A program made the translations under genes and the position numbers. A stretch of DNA of 64,000 bases from Streptococcus sanguinis (GTDB taxonomy: Bacteria > Bacillota > Bacilli > Lactobacillales > Streptococcaceae), in assembly GCF_003943735.1 (NCBI RefSeq), contig NZ_RJMV01000001.1:107552-171551 (forward strand). Direction: 5' to 3'. The notes beneath the pieces are model-generated. The model made no database searches. It worked only from the letters and a program-made list of their open reading frames with translations, and was not told where the DNA came from. Shown here piece after piece: positions 25,159 to 33,895 of this stretch. Within the stretch, counting starts at the first letter, position 1. Each line of letters begins with the position of its first letter.

Positions 25159-26067
25159 TTACTTCTTATTGGCCAGCCATTTAAGAAGCTTGGTCAGAAG
25201 TCCCCAGATGATCAAACTAATGACAACAATATAAATCCAGGCGTTTTTATCATTAGACAAGGGCAGAGGAACATTCATACCAAAGAAACCAGTGATAACT
25301 GCGAGTACTGCCAAAAGGACCGAAATAATGGTCAAGACCGTCAAATTGTCATTCAGATTGTTGTTCAGGATGTTATTGTAGGAGCCAGAGAGCTGGCTGA
25401 GAACTTGAGCAATCAAATCGGTCATGGAGACGAGCTGACGAGCCTCAATCATGGCGTCCTCAAACTGCTCGGTTTCTAATTCATCAAAACGGCGGTAAAT
25501 GCCATGGCTTTTGATATGTTCCAGGAGCATGTGATTCTGCTTGGCAGCAGCAAGCAGATAGACCATAGATGTTTCCAAGTCCGACAGAGCAAAAAGATGC
25601 TTTTTGGTAGTTGTCTGACGCAGGAGAGCATTAATCTCATCCTTGCGCTTGTCCATCCGCTCAACGACTGGATAGTAAGAATTGGAGATCAACTCCAGAC
25701 TAGCGAAGAGAAACTTATAGACCGATACTGGCTCATGATGCTCAGTATAGGCTTTCATCATATCCACAACATAGGCATTGTCTTGGTTGCTGATAGTAAT
25801 GAGCCGCCCCTGCTGCACCACAAAGGTCATGGGAATCGTTTCATAATATTCCTTATCTGTCGCTAGATTAAGGACATTGTAGATAAAGACAACTGTTCCA
25901 TTCTCACGATTGTAGTCCATGTGAGCCCGCTCGTTCTTATCGAGCGCATACTCGATGGTCTCTTTATCAATTTCATAATCCTGATAAATCCGGGCGTTCT
26001 TTTTGAAACTATCTGAGTCAATGTTGATCCAGACAGACTGATCTTTTAGTTTTCTTTCCAGAAACAT
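25159..26067 (-). CDS. corA: CorA family magnesium transporter
   Basis: The 302-residue protein has a large cytoplasmic N-terminal domain (about 1-240) with long helices that gate the channel. Two C-terminal helices follow, with the family signature GMN at 263-265 (FFGMNVPLP). It mediates passive divalent cation uptake, normally Mg2+, as a pentamer. It is a single-gene unit with its own terminator. The polar extracellular loop SNDKNAW is short, as in related streptococcal copies. Confidence 0.92.
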   Translation of the reverse strand: MFLERKLKDQSVWINIDSDSFKKNARIYQDYEIDKETIEYALDKNERAHMDYNRENGTVVFIYNVLNLATDKEYYETIPMTFVVQQGRLITISNQDNAYVVDMMKAYTEHHEPVSVYKFLFASLELISNSYYPVVERMDKRKDEINALLRQTTTKKHLFALSDLETSMVYLLAAAKQNHMLLEHIKSHGIYRRFDELETEQFEDAMIEARQLVSMTDLIAQVLSQLSGSYNNILNNNLNDNLTVLTIISVLLAVLAVITGFFGMNVPLPLSNDKNAWIYIVVISLIIWGLLTKLLKWLANKK

Positions 26068-26184
26068 GGAACTCCTTTCTATGAGGTAGAATGATTCTCT
26101 AATAAACTAGCGCCAACTTCACAAACTCTTCCTGCAAGTAAATATGCAATGTCGAAGCATAAAACCAATCAAATTAATTGTCTC

Positions 26185-26400
26185 GCCTGATGAGATTAGT
26201 CAAGCGGCTAGCAAGGGTCCAACAGAACTCGGCCTTAGTAATTTTAGTTTGTTATACAATCATAACAATCCCATTCACTGCGACACGAAGAGGCGAAAAT
26301 GATTATTTTTTCGCCGATGAGTTAGTAAGGCAGTTAACTAGTCTATACAATAGCACTTAGCGTCCAACAATTAGTAACTTTAGCTCCAATTGTTGGTACT
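26185..26400. repeat. Degenerate direct repeat between corA and prfC
   Basis: Two segments, starting near 26185 and 26307, share TCGCC, GATGAG, TTAGT, an AAG/AGG-GC stretch and later GTCCAACA in the same order. The second ends in an inverted repeat CCAACAATT...AATTGTTGG (26364-26396). Between them GGCGAAAA pairs with TTTTCGCC. There is no coding potential with a ribosome site in 26068-26403. It looks like a decayed intergenic repeat duplicated in place; the family is not identified. Confidence 0.4.
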
Positions 26401-26403
26401 GAA

Positions 26404-27948
26404 TTACATCTTCTCTTCCAATTTAACATCCGGATACTTGTCCGCGAACCAGCGCAGGGCAAAGTCATTTTCAAATAGGAAGACTGGTTGATCAAAGCGG
26501 TCTTTGGCTAGGATATTACGGCTAGAAGACATACGCTCGTCCAGGTCATCTGGTGAAATCCAGCGAACCGTCTTTTTACCCATGGGATTCATGACCACTT
26601 CAGCATTGTATTCATTTTCCATGCGGTGCTTGAAGACCTCAAACTGGAGCTGACCGACAGCGCCCAGCATGTACTCGCCTGTCTGGTAGTTGCTATAAAG
26701 CTGGATGGCTCCCTCTTGCACCAGCTGTTCAATCCCCTTATGGAAGGATTTTTGCTTCATGACATTCTTAGCTGAAACCTTCATAAAGATCTCTGGAGTA
26801 AATGTTGGCAGAGGTTCAAATTCAAACTTATTCTTGCCTACAGTCAAGGTATCACCGACCTGATAAGTCCCCGTATCATAAACCCCGATAATATCACCAG
26901 CTACAGCATTGGTCACATTTTCCCGACTTTCTGCCATAAACTGGGTAACATTAGACAGCTTAGCAGACTTGCCAGTGCGAGGCAGATTGACACTCATACC
27001 GCGCTCAAACTCGCCAGAAACGATACGGACAAAAGCGATACGGTCACGGTGGCGCGGGTCCATATTGGCCTGAATTTTGAAGACAAAGCCTGAGAAGTCT
27101 GGGCTGAGTGGCTCGACTACCTCACCGTCTGTCTTCTTATGGCCATGCGGTTCCGGAGCAAACTTGAGGAAGGTTTCCAGGAAAGTCTGGACGCCAAAGT
27201 TGGTCAGGGCTGAGCCGAAGAAAACAGGTGTCAGTTTGCCCTCCAAAATCGCTTCTTCTGAGAATTCATTCCCAGCTTCGCTCAAGAGCTCAATATCTTC
27301 CTTAACTTGCTCATAGAAAGGATTGGAAGCAAACAGTTGGTCACCTTCTGCCAGAGTCGCAAAGCGCTCCTCGCCCTTATAAAGCTCCAGCCGCTCATTG
27401 TAGAGGTCATAAAGACCTTCAAAGCTCTTCCCCATTCCAATCGGCCAATTCATTGGGTAGCTGGCAATTCCCAAAATATCTTCCAGTTCTTCCAGCAAGT
27501 CCAAGGGCTCGCGACCATCACGGTCCAGCTTGTTCATAAAAGTGAAGACTGGAATACCACGATGCTTGACAACCTCAAAGAGCTTCTTGGTCTGAGCCTC
27601 AATCCCCTTGGCCGAGTCAATAACCATGACCGCAGCATCCACCGCCATCAAGGTCCGATAAGTATCTTCTGAGAAATCCTCGTGTCCTGGCGTATCCAGG
27701 ATATTGACCCGCTTACCATCGTAGTCAAACTGCATGACAGAGGAAGTCACTGAAATCCCCCGCTGCTTCTCAATATCCATCCAGTCAGACTTGGCAAAAT
27801 TACCCGTCTTTTTGCCCTTGACTGTCCCAGCTTCACGAATCTCGCCTCCGAAGTAGAGCAACTGCTCCGTAATAGTCGTCTTCCCCGCGTCCGGGTGGGA
27901 GATAATGGCAAAGGTCCGGCGTTTCTTAATTTCTTCTTGTAAAGTCAT
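26404..27948 (-). CDS. prfC: Peptide chain release factor 3
   Basis: The 514-residue translational GTPase recycles RF1/RF2 from the ribosome. The G1 P-loop is SHPDAGKTT (about 17-25), the switch II motif is DTPGHEDF, and the G4 motif is NKLD. The RF3-specific C-terminal domain (about 390-514) includes [19 protein letters not shown]. It starts behind GAAAGAGAAG. Monocistronic. Confidence 0.96.
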   Translation of the reverse strand: MTLQEEIKKRRTFAIISHPDAGKTTITEQLLYFGGEIREAGTVKGKKTGNFAKSDWMDIEKQRGISVTSSVMQFDYDGKRVNILDTPGHEDFSEDTYRTLMAVDAAVMVIDSAKGIEAQTKKLFEVVKHRGIPVFTFMNKLDRDGREPLDLLEELEDILGIASYPMNWPIGMGKSFEGLYDLYNERLELYKGEERFATLAEGDQLFASNPFYEQVKEDIELLSEAGNEFSEEAILEGKLTPVFFGSALTNFGVQTFLETFLKFAPEPHGHKKTDGEVVEPLSPDFSGFVFKIQANMDPRHRDRIAFVRIVSGEFERGMSVNLPRTGKSAKLSNVTQFMAESRENVTNAVAGDIIGVYDTGTYQVGDTLTVGKNKFEFEPLPTFTPEIFMKVSAKNVMKQKSFHKGIEQLVQEGAIQLYSNYQTGEYMLGAVGQLQFEVFKHRMENEYNAEVVMNPMGKKTVRWISPDDLDERMSSSRNILAKDRFDQPVFLFENDFALRWFADKYPDVKLEEKM

Positions 27949-28083
27949 CTTCTTCTCTTTCTTTCATTTAGGATAATTGTAAATCTTAGTATTTGTTTTT
28001 TTATTTTACATCGGAGTATTTCAATCCTTTCAACCTACCTATTATAGCGGATTTAGCGCTTTTTTTCAATTATCTAAAGAAGA

Positions 28084-28107
28084 TAAAAATCGCCCTTTCG
28101 AGCGATT
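28084..28107 (-). terminator. Terminator beyond a decayed gene
   Basis: Minus-strand AATCGC / GCGATT stem followed by TTTATC, about 28 bases past the remnant at 28135. Its presence suggests the remnant was once a separate unit. The stretch 27949-28083 shows no gene. Confidence 0.6.
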
Positions 28108-28134
28108 CTATTCTCCTATGTCAATAAAATTTCC

Positions 28135-28305
28135 CTTAAAATCTGACAATGACACAAATTGCAACTATTAAGTTCAAACCCAGTAAATGGAGCAGGCGTT
28201 TTTTCTGGTTTCCAGTTCTTCTTTCTCTTCAGCTGTCACAGAAGCGTCTAGTTGAACCAACTTAAAGAGTTGATAGACAAACAGTCCATTTGTTACTAGA
28301 AGCAA
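28135..28305 (-). pseudogene. Remnant of a small two-helix membrane protein gene
   Basis: The minus strand reads LLVTNGLFVYQLFKLVQLD, then SVTAEEKEELETRKNA, to a stop at 28174. Shifting by one base at the run of six A (28212-28217) continues as KRLLHLLGLNLIVAICVIVRF to a stop at 28135, restoring a second membrane helix. The 5' end is also lost: a stop codon sits four codons upstream and there is no ribosome site. I read it as a frameshifted, truncated gene. The family is not recognised. Confidence 0.45.
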
Positions 28306-28336
28306 GTCAAGTCATGATAAAGCTCTCTAATTTAAG

Positions 28337-28366
28337 AAAAATCCTGCCACATTAACTTGACAGGAG
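28337..28366 (-). terminator. Terminator after the YwaF-like pair
   Basis: Minus-strand TCCTGTCA / TGGCAGGA stem followed by TTTTTC, 18 bases beyond the stop at 28385. Confidence 0.75.
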
Positions 28367-28384
28367 CTATAAATTTAAAGTGAA

Positions 28385-29071
28385 TTAACTGCGGACCAGA
28401 CTTAACTGCTTTTTCCACCGTTTCTTAAACAATATATCGAAGAGAACCAGGGCCAGAGAAAGGATGACCGACACAAGAAGGTACTTTATCCATAGGGGGG
28501 CATCAGGGATGAAAGGCGGACTTTTTAGCAGACCGTAATTACCTCCCGTCACTTGATTAACGCCGACTAGGAAAAGGTTGAGTCCAAAGGTGTAGGCTAC
28601 AATCATGTATTTCTTGAGCAGGCTCTTGTCGTAGTGATTCATCAGATAAATCAAGGAATTAACCAAGAGTGCATAGTGGCCAATCAGGAAAGAAAAGCTG
28701 GTAATGTGCGGGAAATCATAGGGGTCAAAGACTGGATAGCCCAAGGCAAAGACCGCTCCGCTAGCTCCTAAAAGAGCAAAATACTGCTTGCTGCGCCATT
28801 TGTCTGGCAGAAAGACCACCGCAAACATAGCCAGGCGGCAATGATAGAAGGGCAGACTATTGGAAAAGGGAATTCGAAAACCAAAATACCAGCTATAAAG
28901 CATCAGCAGCTGAGCAATCTGAATCCACTTAAAAGCTTTAACAAAACGCGGATTATCATGGTATTTGAGCGAGCTCCAAATAGACAGCAAGACCAGAGCA
29001 ATCATCACAGCATACCATAAAATCGAGATAGGCGGTGCCACCGTTTTTGTCGTAGTTAAAAAATCTTTCAT
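28385..29071 (-). CDS. YwaF-like (TIGR02206) integral membrane protein, copy 2
   Basis: The 228-residue protein starts behind GGAGG. It has about six membrane helices and the shared signature LPFYHCRLAMFAVVFLPDKW, then LLGASGAVFALGYPVFDPY, then a histidine-bearing FLIGHYALL. The His-Cys-Arg cluster inside the membrane and the DPYDFPHIT loop are the most conserved parts between the two tandem copies. The biochemical role of the family is unknown. It follows its paralogue by 18 bases, so they are co-transcribed. Confidence 0.8.
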   Translation of the reverse strand: MKDFLTTTKTVAPPISILWYAVMIALVLLSIWSSLKYHDNPRFVKAFKWIQIAQLLMLYSWYFGFRIPFSNSLPFYHCRLAMFAVVFLPDKWRSKQYFALLGASGAVFALGYPVFDPYDFPHITSFSFLIGHYALLVNSLIYLMNHYDKSLLKKYMIVAYTFGLNLFLVGVNQVTGGNYGLLKSPPFIPDAPLWIKYLLVSVILSLALVLFDILFKKRWKKQLSLVRS

Positions 29072-29089
29072 AAATCCTCCATGAGATAA

Positions 29090-29761
29090 TTAAGTTAGGG
29101 AAACTGTCTTGGTCTGCTCCACGCGCTTAAAAATTTCAGAAACCAAGCAAACTGCTGCACTTAAGACAATTGAGACAAGCAGATAATTGAGCAGGAGTCC
29201 GTGATTGCCAACAAGCGGCGGATCTGTAAGAAATCCATAAGAACCCTTTGTCAACATATTGATAACAAGCAAAAAAGCATTCATCATAAAGGTCGTCCAC
29301 ACCACTCGCTGCCAGCTCATAGAGAAAGTATGATAATATCTGAAAAGATAAATCAAACAATTTCCCAAGAGCGCTAGATGGCCAATGATAAAGGACAAAA
29401 TAGTGATATGGGGGAAAGGGTAAGGATCAAAAATCGGATAGATAAAGGCTACAATCGAGCCAAAAGTCCCCAAAAGTGCAAAGTAAAATTTATACACTGA
29501 GCGATTAGGCAGAAACATCAAGGCAAACATAGCCATTCTGCAATGATAAAAGGGCAGACTCTCAGACAGTGGGGCAGCAGTCAGCATATACCAAGAATAG
29601 AGGCCTATCAGCTGGCAAGCTTGCATCCCGACAAATAGCTGCTGGTAAGCTTTCCGATTGTAGTAGAGATAGGAAAGCCAGATAATCGCAAAGACCAGCC
29701 CCAAAAGAACAAAATACCAAAGTCCCAGTTGAGGCGGTTCGGTTTTATAGGTTGTAAACAT
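29090..29761 (-). CDS. YwaF-like (TIGR02206) integral membrane protein, copy 1
   Basis: The frame is open to an ATG at 29776, but that codon abuts AGGAG directly. The next in-frame ATG at 29761 (MFTTYKTEPPQLGLW) is the better start, aligning with the paralogue MKDFLTTTKT. The 223-residue product shares LPFYHCRMAMFALMFLPNRS, LLGTFGSIVAFIYPIFDPY and FIIGHLALLGNCLIYL with the next gene. Roughly 40% identity suggests an old tandem duplication. Function unknown. Confidence 0.78.
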   Translation of the reverse strand: MFTTYKTEPPQLGLWYFVLLGLVFAIIWLSYLYYNRKAYQQLFVGMQACQLIGLYSWYMLTAAPLSESLPFYHCRMAMFALMFLPNRSVYKFYFALLGTFGSIVAFIYPIFDPYPFPHITILSFIIGHLALLGNCLIYLFRYYHTFSMSWQRVVWTTFMMNAFLLVINMLTKGSYGFLTDPPLVGNHGLLLNYLLVSIVLSAAVCLVSEIFKRVEQTKTVSLT

Positions 29762-29883
29762 ATCTCTTATTCCCATCTCCTAGGTTCCCATTCTAATATA
29801 AGGTTTGAACGAGGTTGATTTTACCTGTTGTTGCAATAATTTCTAGCTTTTTCAGACAAAGAGTATCCCAGAAACTTACTTCA

Positions 29884-30495
29884 CTAATCCAAATACTGTT
29901 CTCTGTCTCCTTGATAAATCTCCCAAAGGATTTCCAACTGTTCTTTTGTAGTCCGCTTAGAAGATAATTCTGGTAAAGATTGGATAGCAAAGAAAGCTAA
30001 CTCTTCTATTTCTGTATTAGGCTGAAAATCTCCATCCTCTATCTGACACTCGAAGACCAGTTTAGCATATTGCTTACTCTGAAATTGAAATTTATTAGTA
30101 TCAAAAATTGCAAGCAGACGCGAAACTGAAACATTAAATCCCGTTTCTTCTTGGACTTCCTTGATGATATTTTCCTTAGGAGATAGGCCGACTTCACAAA
30201 AGCCGCCTGGTAAAGCCCAAGTTTTCTCATTTTTACCCTTGACTAAACAGACTTTTCCGTCTCGAACCAGTACAGCTCGGACATCAATCAAAGGAGTAGC
30301 ATAAAAATCCGTTGGGCGCAACAGCTCTGCCAATTCTTTCCCATCCAAATCTGACCAATCAGCCAGGAGGTGTCCCAAAAGCTGACGGAGTTCTAAGTAA
30401 CGTTCTCGATCAAATTCATCACGACTAAATGCTAGACCTGTCTCTGTAATAGAAAGGAGACGTTGAATGGTTTTTGCAGTTTCTTTAGTTTCCAT
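29884..30495 (-). CDS. Nudix hydrolase with N-terminal Nudix_N-type domain
   Basis: The 203-residue protein has a helical N-terminal extension (1-65, ETAKTIQRLLSITETGLAFSRDEFDRERY) typical of the ADP-ribose pyrophosphatase-like Nudix subgroup. The Nudix box is GGFCEVGLSPKENIIKEV, then QEETGF, with Lys in place of the usual Arg. The start overlaps the end of murF by 11 bases, so it is translated with the cell-wall gene. The substrate is probably a nucleoside diphosphate derivative. Confidence 0.85.
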   Translation of the reverse strand: METKETAKTIQRLLSITETGLAFSRDEFDRERYLELRQLLGHLLADWSDLDGKELAELLRPTDFYATPLIDVRAVLVRDGKVCLVKGKNEKTWALPGGFCEVGLSPKENIIKEVQEETGFNVSVSRLLAIFDTNKFQFQSKQYAKLVFECQIEDGDFQPNTEIEELAFFAIQSLPELSSKRTTKEQLEILWEIYQGDREQYLD

Positions 30496-31855
30496 CTTCC
30501 AAGTCCTCTACTAGCTTCGCCAGATTCATAGAATTGCTACCTTTGAGAAGGATCTGGTCGGCAGGAGTCAGCTTCTCTCTGACAGCTTGTTTCAGCTGTT
30601 CAAACTGGTCTTTCTCGTCATTTTTGATAAAGTATTGCACCTTGCCTGGCGGGTAAATCTCCTTGGCATAGTCATAGAGAGCTTCCATATCCTGCCCATA
30701 GAGGAAAAGGTCGGTCACAATTTCTGGATTGAGGCTAGTAGTCATCGAGCCGTGCATGGACTTAGAGTCCGCTCCCAGCTCTTTCATATCCGCCAGCACT
30801 GCCAATTTTCGTCCGCCTGGATTGGCCGGAATGGTCGAGAAAGTCTCCAGAATCAAGCGCATGGCTGTTGGATTGGCATTGTAGACATCCGATAGGATAT
30901 CTGCGCCATTACCAGCTTTCTTCCACTCTGTTCGATTGCGGGTCAGCTCCAGCTCAGAAAAGGCTTGAGCAATATCCGCCTCAGATACACCCTCCTGCAG
31001 AGCCGCATAGGCTGCAATCATAGCATTAGTTGCATTGTACTTACCGGTCACAGGCAGGTCAATCCTTTGCTCTAAAAAGTTGCAGTCAAAGCTCAAGCTG
31101 TCCTTGCGCTCTTCCAGACGCGTCAGGAAGATATCCGCATCAGGACCAAAGCGAACTAGTTTGCAGTCTGCTGGCAGAAATTCGTTGACAATCTTATCTG
31201 CCGGAACAATCAAGAAACCATCTTTTCTCAAACCGTCTGCAATCTGCATCTTGCCTTGGGCAATTTCAGCTCGGCTGCCGAAAAATTCCAGATGGGCTTC
31301 TCCCACCAGAGTTACAATGCCCGTCTTAGGTTTGGCAAGTTCAGACAGGAGATGGATATCGCCCAAGTGGTCCTGCCCCATTTCTAAGACAAGTTTCTCT
31401 GTATCCTCAGGCATGTGAAGAACCGTGTAGGGCAGACCGATTTCGTTATTGTAATTGCCTTGTGTCTTATAGGTCTTGTAGCTGGTTGCTAGTAGCTGGG
31501 CCAACATATCCTTAGTTGTCGTTTTACCATTGGAACCTGTCACCGCCAGCACATCCACCTGCATCTTTTCCAGATAATACTGGGCCAAGCGCTGAAAGGC
31601 TGTCAGGACATCATCGACCAAGAGATAAGCCCCCTCTGCCACTGGACGCTCAGATAGGGTAGCGGCAGCTCCCTGAGCAAAGGCTGTTGGGATAAAGTCA
31701 TGGCCGTCACGCGCCCCCTTGAGTGGCACAAAAAGATCACCCGACTCAATCAAGCGGCTGTCAAACTCCGCATTTCTAAGCGCAACATTTTCAAACTGAG
31801 TCACATCATTTTTCGCAGATAGGACTTCTGCGATTTCATATAAATCTAATTTCAT
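30485..31855 (-). CDS. murF: UDP-N-acetylmuramoyl-tripeptide--D-alanyl-D-alanine ligase
   Basis: The 456-residue cytoplasmic ligase adds D-Ala-D-Ala to the UDP-MurNAc-tripeptide. The Mur ligase P-loop is VTGSNGKTTTKD (about 107-118), with the central motif QGNYNNEIGLPYT and a C-terminal DVYNANPTAM. It starts behind GAGGAAG. It follows ddl, which makes its substrate, by 75 bases. The last 11 bases overlap a Nudix gene. Confidence 0.97.
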   Translation of the reverse strand: MKLDLYEIAEVLSAKNDVTQFENVALRNAEFDSRLIESGDLFVPLKGARDGHDFIPTAFAQGAAATLSERPVAEGAYLLVDDVLTAFQRLAQYYLEKMQVDVLAVTGSNGKTTTKDMLAQLLATSYKTYKTQGNYNNEIGLPYTVLHMPEDTEKLVLEMGQDHLGDIHLLSELAKPKTGIVTLVGEAHLEFFGSRAEIAQGKMQIADGLRKDGFLIVPADKIVNEFLPADCKLVRFGPDADIFLTRLEERKDSLSFDCNFLEQRIDLPVTGKYNATNAMIAAYAALQEGVSEADIAQAFSELELTRNRTEWKKAGNGADILSDVYNANPTAMRLILETFSTIPANPGGRKLAVLADMKELGADSKSMHGSMTTSLNPEIVTDLFLYGQDMEALYDYAKEIYPPGKVQYFIKNDEKDQFEQLKQAVREKLTPADQILLKGSNSMNLAKLVEDLEDGN

Positions 31856-31930
31856 ACTTCTTCCTCGTTTTTCGGTTTGCTCGCAAAAAGAAAGGACCGA
31901 AAATTTTCAGCCCCTCTATTATATCATATT

Positions 31931-32977
31931 TTAGAGAAGATGCGCCTCTCTCTTAGCAAATGCCTCTTCAGCTAGGCCAACTAGCTTCTCAATCAAGTCA
32001 GGATAGGCCAGCCCCATATTTTCCCAAAGCAGTGGATACATGGACCACTGGGTAAAACCTGGCATGGTATTCAGCTCATTAAGGAAGACCTGACCATCTT
32101 CTGTATAGAAGAAATCACAGCGGGACAGTCCTAGACCTCCCAGAGCTCGGAAAGCGGTCTCTGCATTTTGACGCATCAGGCTCACCACTTCTTCTGGAAT
32201 CTTGGCCGGAATATCCATAGTAATTTTATTATCAATGTATTTGGCTTCGTAGTCATAGAAAGCCACGTCCTTGACCACCTCTCCAGGCAGGGTACTCTTG
32301 ACGTCAACATTGCCTAGAAGCCCAACCTCAATCTCCCGAGCTGTCACTCCCTGCTCAACCAGTACCCGGCTGTCGTATTTGAAAGCCAGGTCCAGAGAAG
32401 CACGCAGTTCTGCTTGGTTCTCCGATTTAGAAATGCCGACACTGGAGCCCATATTGGAAGGTTTGGTGAAGACGGGATAGGTCAATTTCTCCTCGATTTC
32501 CTGGATTTTTTGCTCTAGATCCTCACCATCGACCAGCGCCACATAAGGCACTTGGGCGATGCCTGCTGATTCCAGCACTCGCTTGGTCGTGATTTTATCC
32601 ATAGCTAGGCTAGAAGATAAAATATTACAGCCGACATAAGGCATTTTGAGCACTTCTAGGAAGCCTTGGATAGAGCCATCTTCGCCCATAGGACCATGCA
32701 AGACTGGAAAGACCACTGCTCCATCTTCGTAAATATCGCTGGGCTTAATCTTCCGAGACATGTCCACTGTGGCATTAGTCATCAACTTCTCATCAGCCGC
32801 CGGATTTGCTTCAAATTCCTGAGTTTGGATAAAATCTCCATCCTTGGTGATGAAGTAAGTCTTCACCGAGAATCTATCATAATTGACAGCCCGCATGACG
32901 CTCTCAGCTGATAAAACCGAAACTTCCCGCTCTGCACTGCGTCCGCCATACAATAAAATCAATCTTTGTTTTGCCAT
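31931..32977 (-). CDS. ddl: D-alanine--D-alanine ligase
   Basis: The 348-residue ATP-grasp ligase starts at [20 protein letters not shown] behind AGGAAAA. It carries the ATP-grasp loop [13 protein letters not shown] and the metal-binding [18 protein letters not shown]. It supplies D-Ala-D-Ala to MurF, encoded next. The family Tyr/Phe residue that separates dipeptide from depsipeptide ligases was not assessed. Confidence 0.97.
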   Translation of the reverse strand: MAKQRLILLYGGRSAEREVSVLSAESVMRAVNYDRFSVKTYFITKDGDFIQTQEFEANPAADEKLMTNATVDMSRKIKPSDIYEDGAVVFPVLHGPMGEDGSIQGFLEVLKMPYVGCNILSSSLAMDKITTKRVLESAGIAQVPYVALVDGEDLEQKIQEIEEKLTYPVFTKPSNMGSSVGISKSENQAELRASLDLAFKYDSRVLVEQGVTAREIEVGLLGNVDVKSTLPGEVVKDVAFYDYEAKYIDNKITMDIPAKIPEEVVSLMRQNAETAFRALGGLGLSRCDFFYTEDGQVFLNELNTMPGFTQWSMYPLLWENMGLAYPDLIEKLVGLAEEAFAKREAHLL

Positions 32978-33149
32978 GATTTTTCCTATCATTTTCTAAA
33001 AATAGTACGATTTACAAAAGCTGCCAGCTCGAAATAAAACAACCTAAAAAGCTTGGTTTTGCATCTACCTAGCTAGTCGATTCTTCTAAGCAGGAGCTTC
33101 TGTATCAGTCCGTTTTAGTATATCACAATTCCCAGCATTTTTGAACAGA

Positions 33150-33192
33150 AAAAAGGACTCTTCCAGCCAGCTAGAGCCAGAAAAATCCTTTA
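33150..33192 (-). terminator. Terminator after recR
   Basis: Minus-strand AAAGGA / TCCTTT outer arms around an inner CTGGCT...AGCTGG hairpin, followed by T6. It ends the pbp2b-recR unit before ddl. The remaining 32978-33149 holds only the ddl upstream region. Confidence 0.65.
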
Positions 33193-33195
33193 TGT

Positions 33196-33792
33196 TTATA
33201 ATTCCGTCCGATTTTCGATAGCGCGAATCAATGTGACCTCGTCCGCATACTCAATGTCGGAGCCAACCGCCAAACCACGCGCTAGGCGAGTCACCTTAAT
33301 CCCAGCGGGCTTCAAGACCCGGGAGATGTACATGGAGGTCGCTTCGCCATCCGCAGTCGCATTGGTTGCGACGATAACCTCCGTCACTTCACTATCCATC
33401 AAACGAGTAATCAGACTCTTGAGATTGATGTCGTCCGGTCCAATGCCATTCATAGGTGAAATCAAACCGTGCAGGACATGATAGAGTCCGTGGTATTCCT
33501 GGATATTTTCCATGGCTGACACATCTCGGCTGTCCTCAACGATCAAAATAGTTGATTGATCGCGCGACTGGTCTTGGCAGATTGCACAAGGGTCTTCGTC
33601 CGTCAGGTTGCCGCAGACAGAGCAGTAGCTCAGCTCACGCTTAGCAGCCAGCAGATTCTTGGCAAATTCATTGACATCGTCATCGCTCATGCCAATAGTG
33701 TAAAAAGCCAGTCGAGTGGCTGTTTTGATGCCAATGCCGGGCAGCTTAGAGAAACTGTCAATCAGCTTGGCAATAGGGGTTGGGTAAAGCAT
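33196..33792 (-). CDS. recR: Recombination protein RecR
   Basis: The 198-residue recombination mediator works with RecO and RecF at gaps. It has the N-terminal helix-hairpin-helix ([16 protein letters not shown]), a zinc finger with four Cys ([16 protein letters not shown], about 57-72), and a Toprim domain with [11 protein letters not shown]. It starts behind AAAGGA. It follows pbp2b by about 100 bases, the same order as in pneumococcus. Confidence 0.97.
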   Translation of the reverse strand: MLYPTPIAKLIDSFSKLPGIGIKTATRLAFYTIGMSDDDVNEFAKNLLAAKRELSYCSVCGNLTDEDPCAICQDQSRDQSTILIVEDSRDVSAMENIQEYHGLYHVLHGLISPMNGIGPDDINLKSLITRLMDSEVTEVIVATNATADGEATSMYISRVLKPAGIKVTRLARGLAVGSDIEYADEVTLIRAIENRTEL

Positions 33793-33895
33793 AAAATCCT
33801 TTCTCTATTCTCAAAAAATCTCCTCAAACCAGATTGCTCTACTTGAGCACTGACAACTTAAGCTTTCTCCGTTTGCTGATGATTTTCATTGAGCA

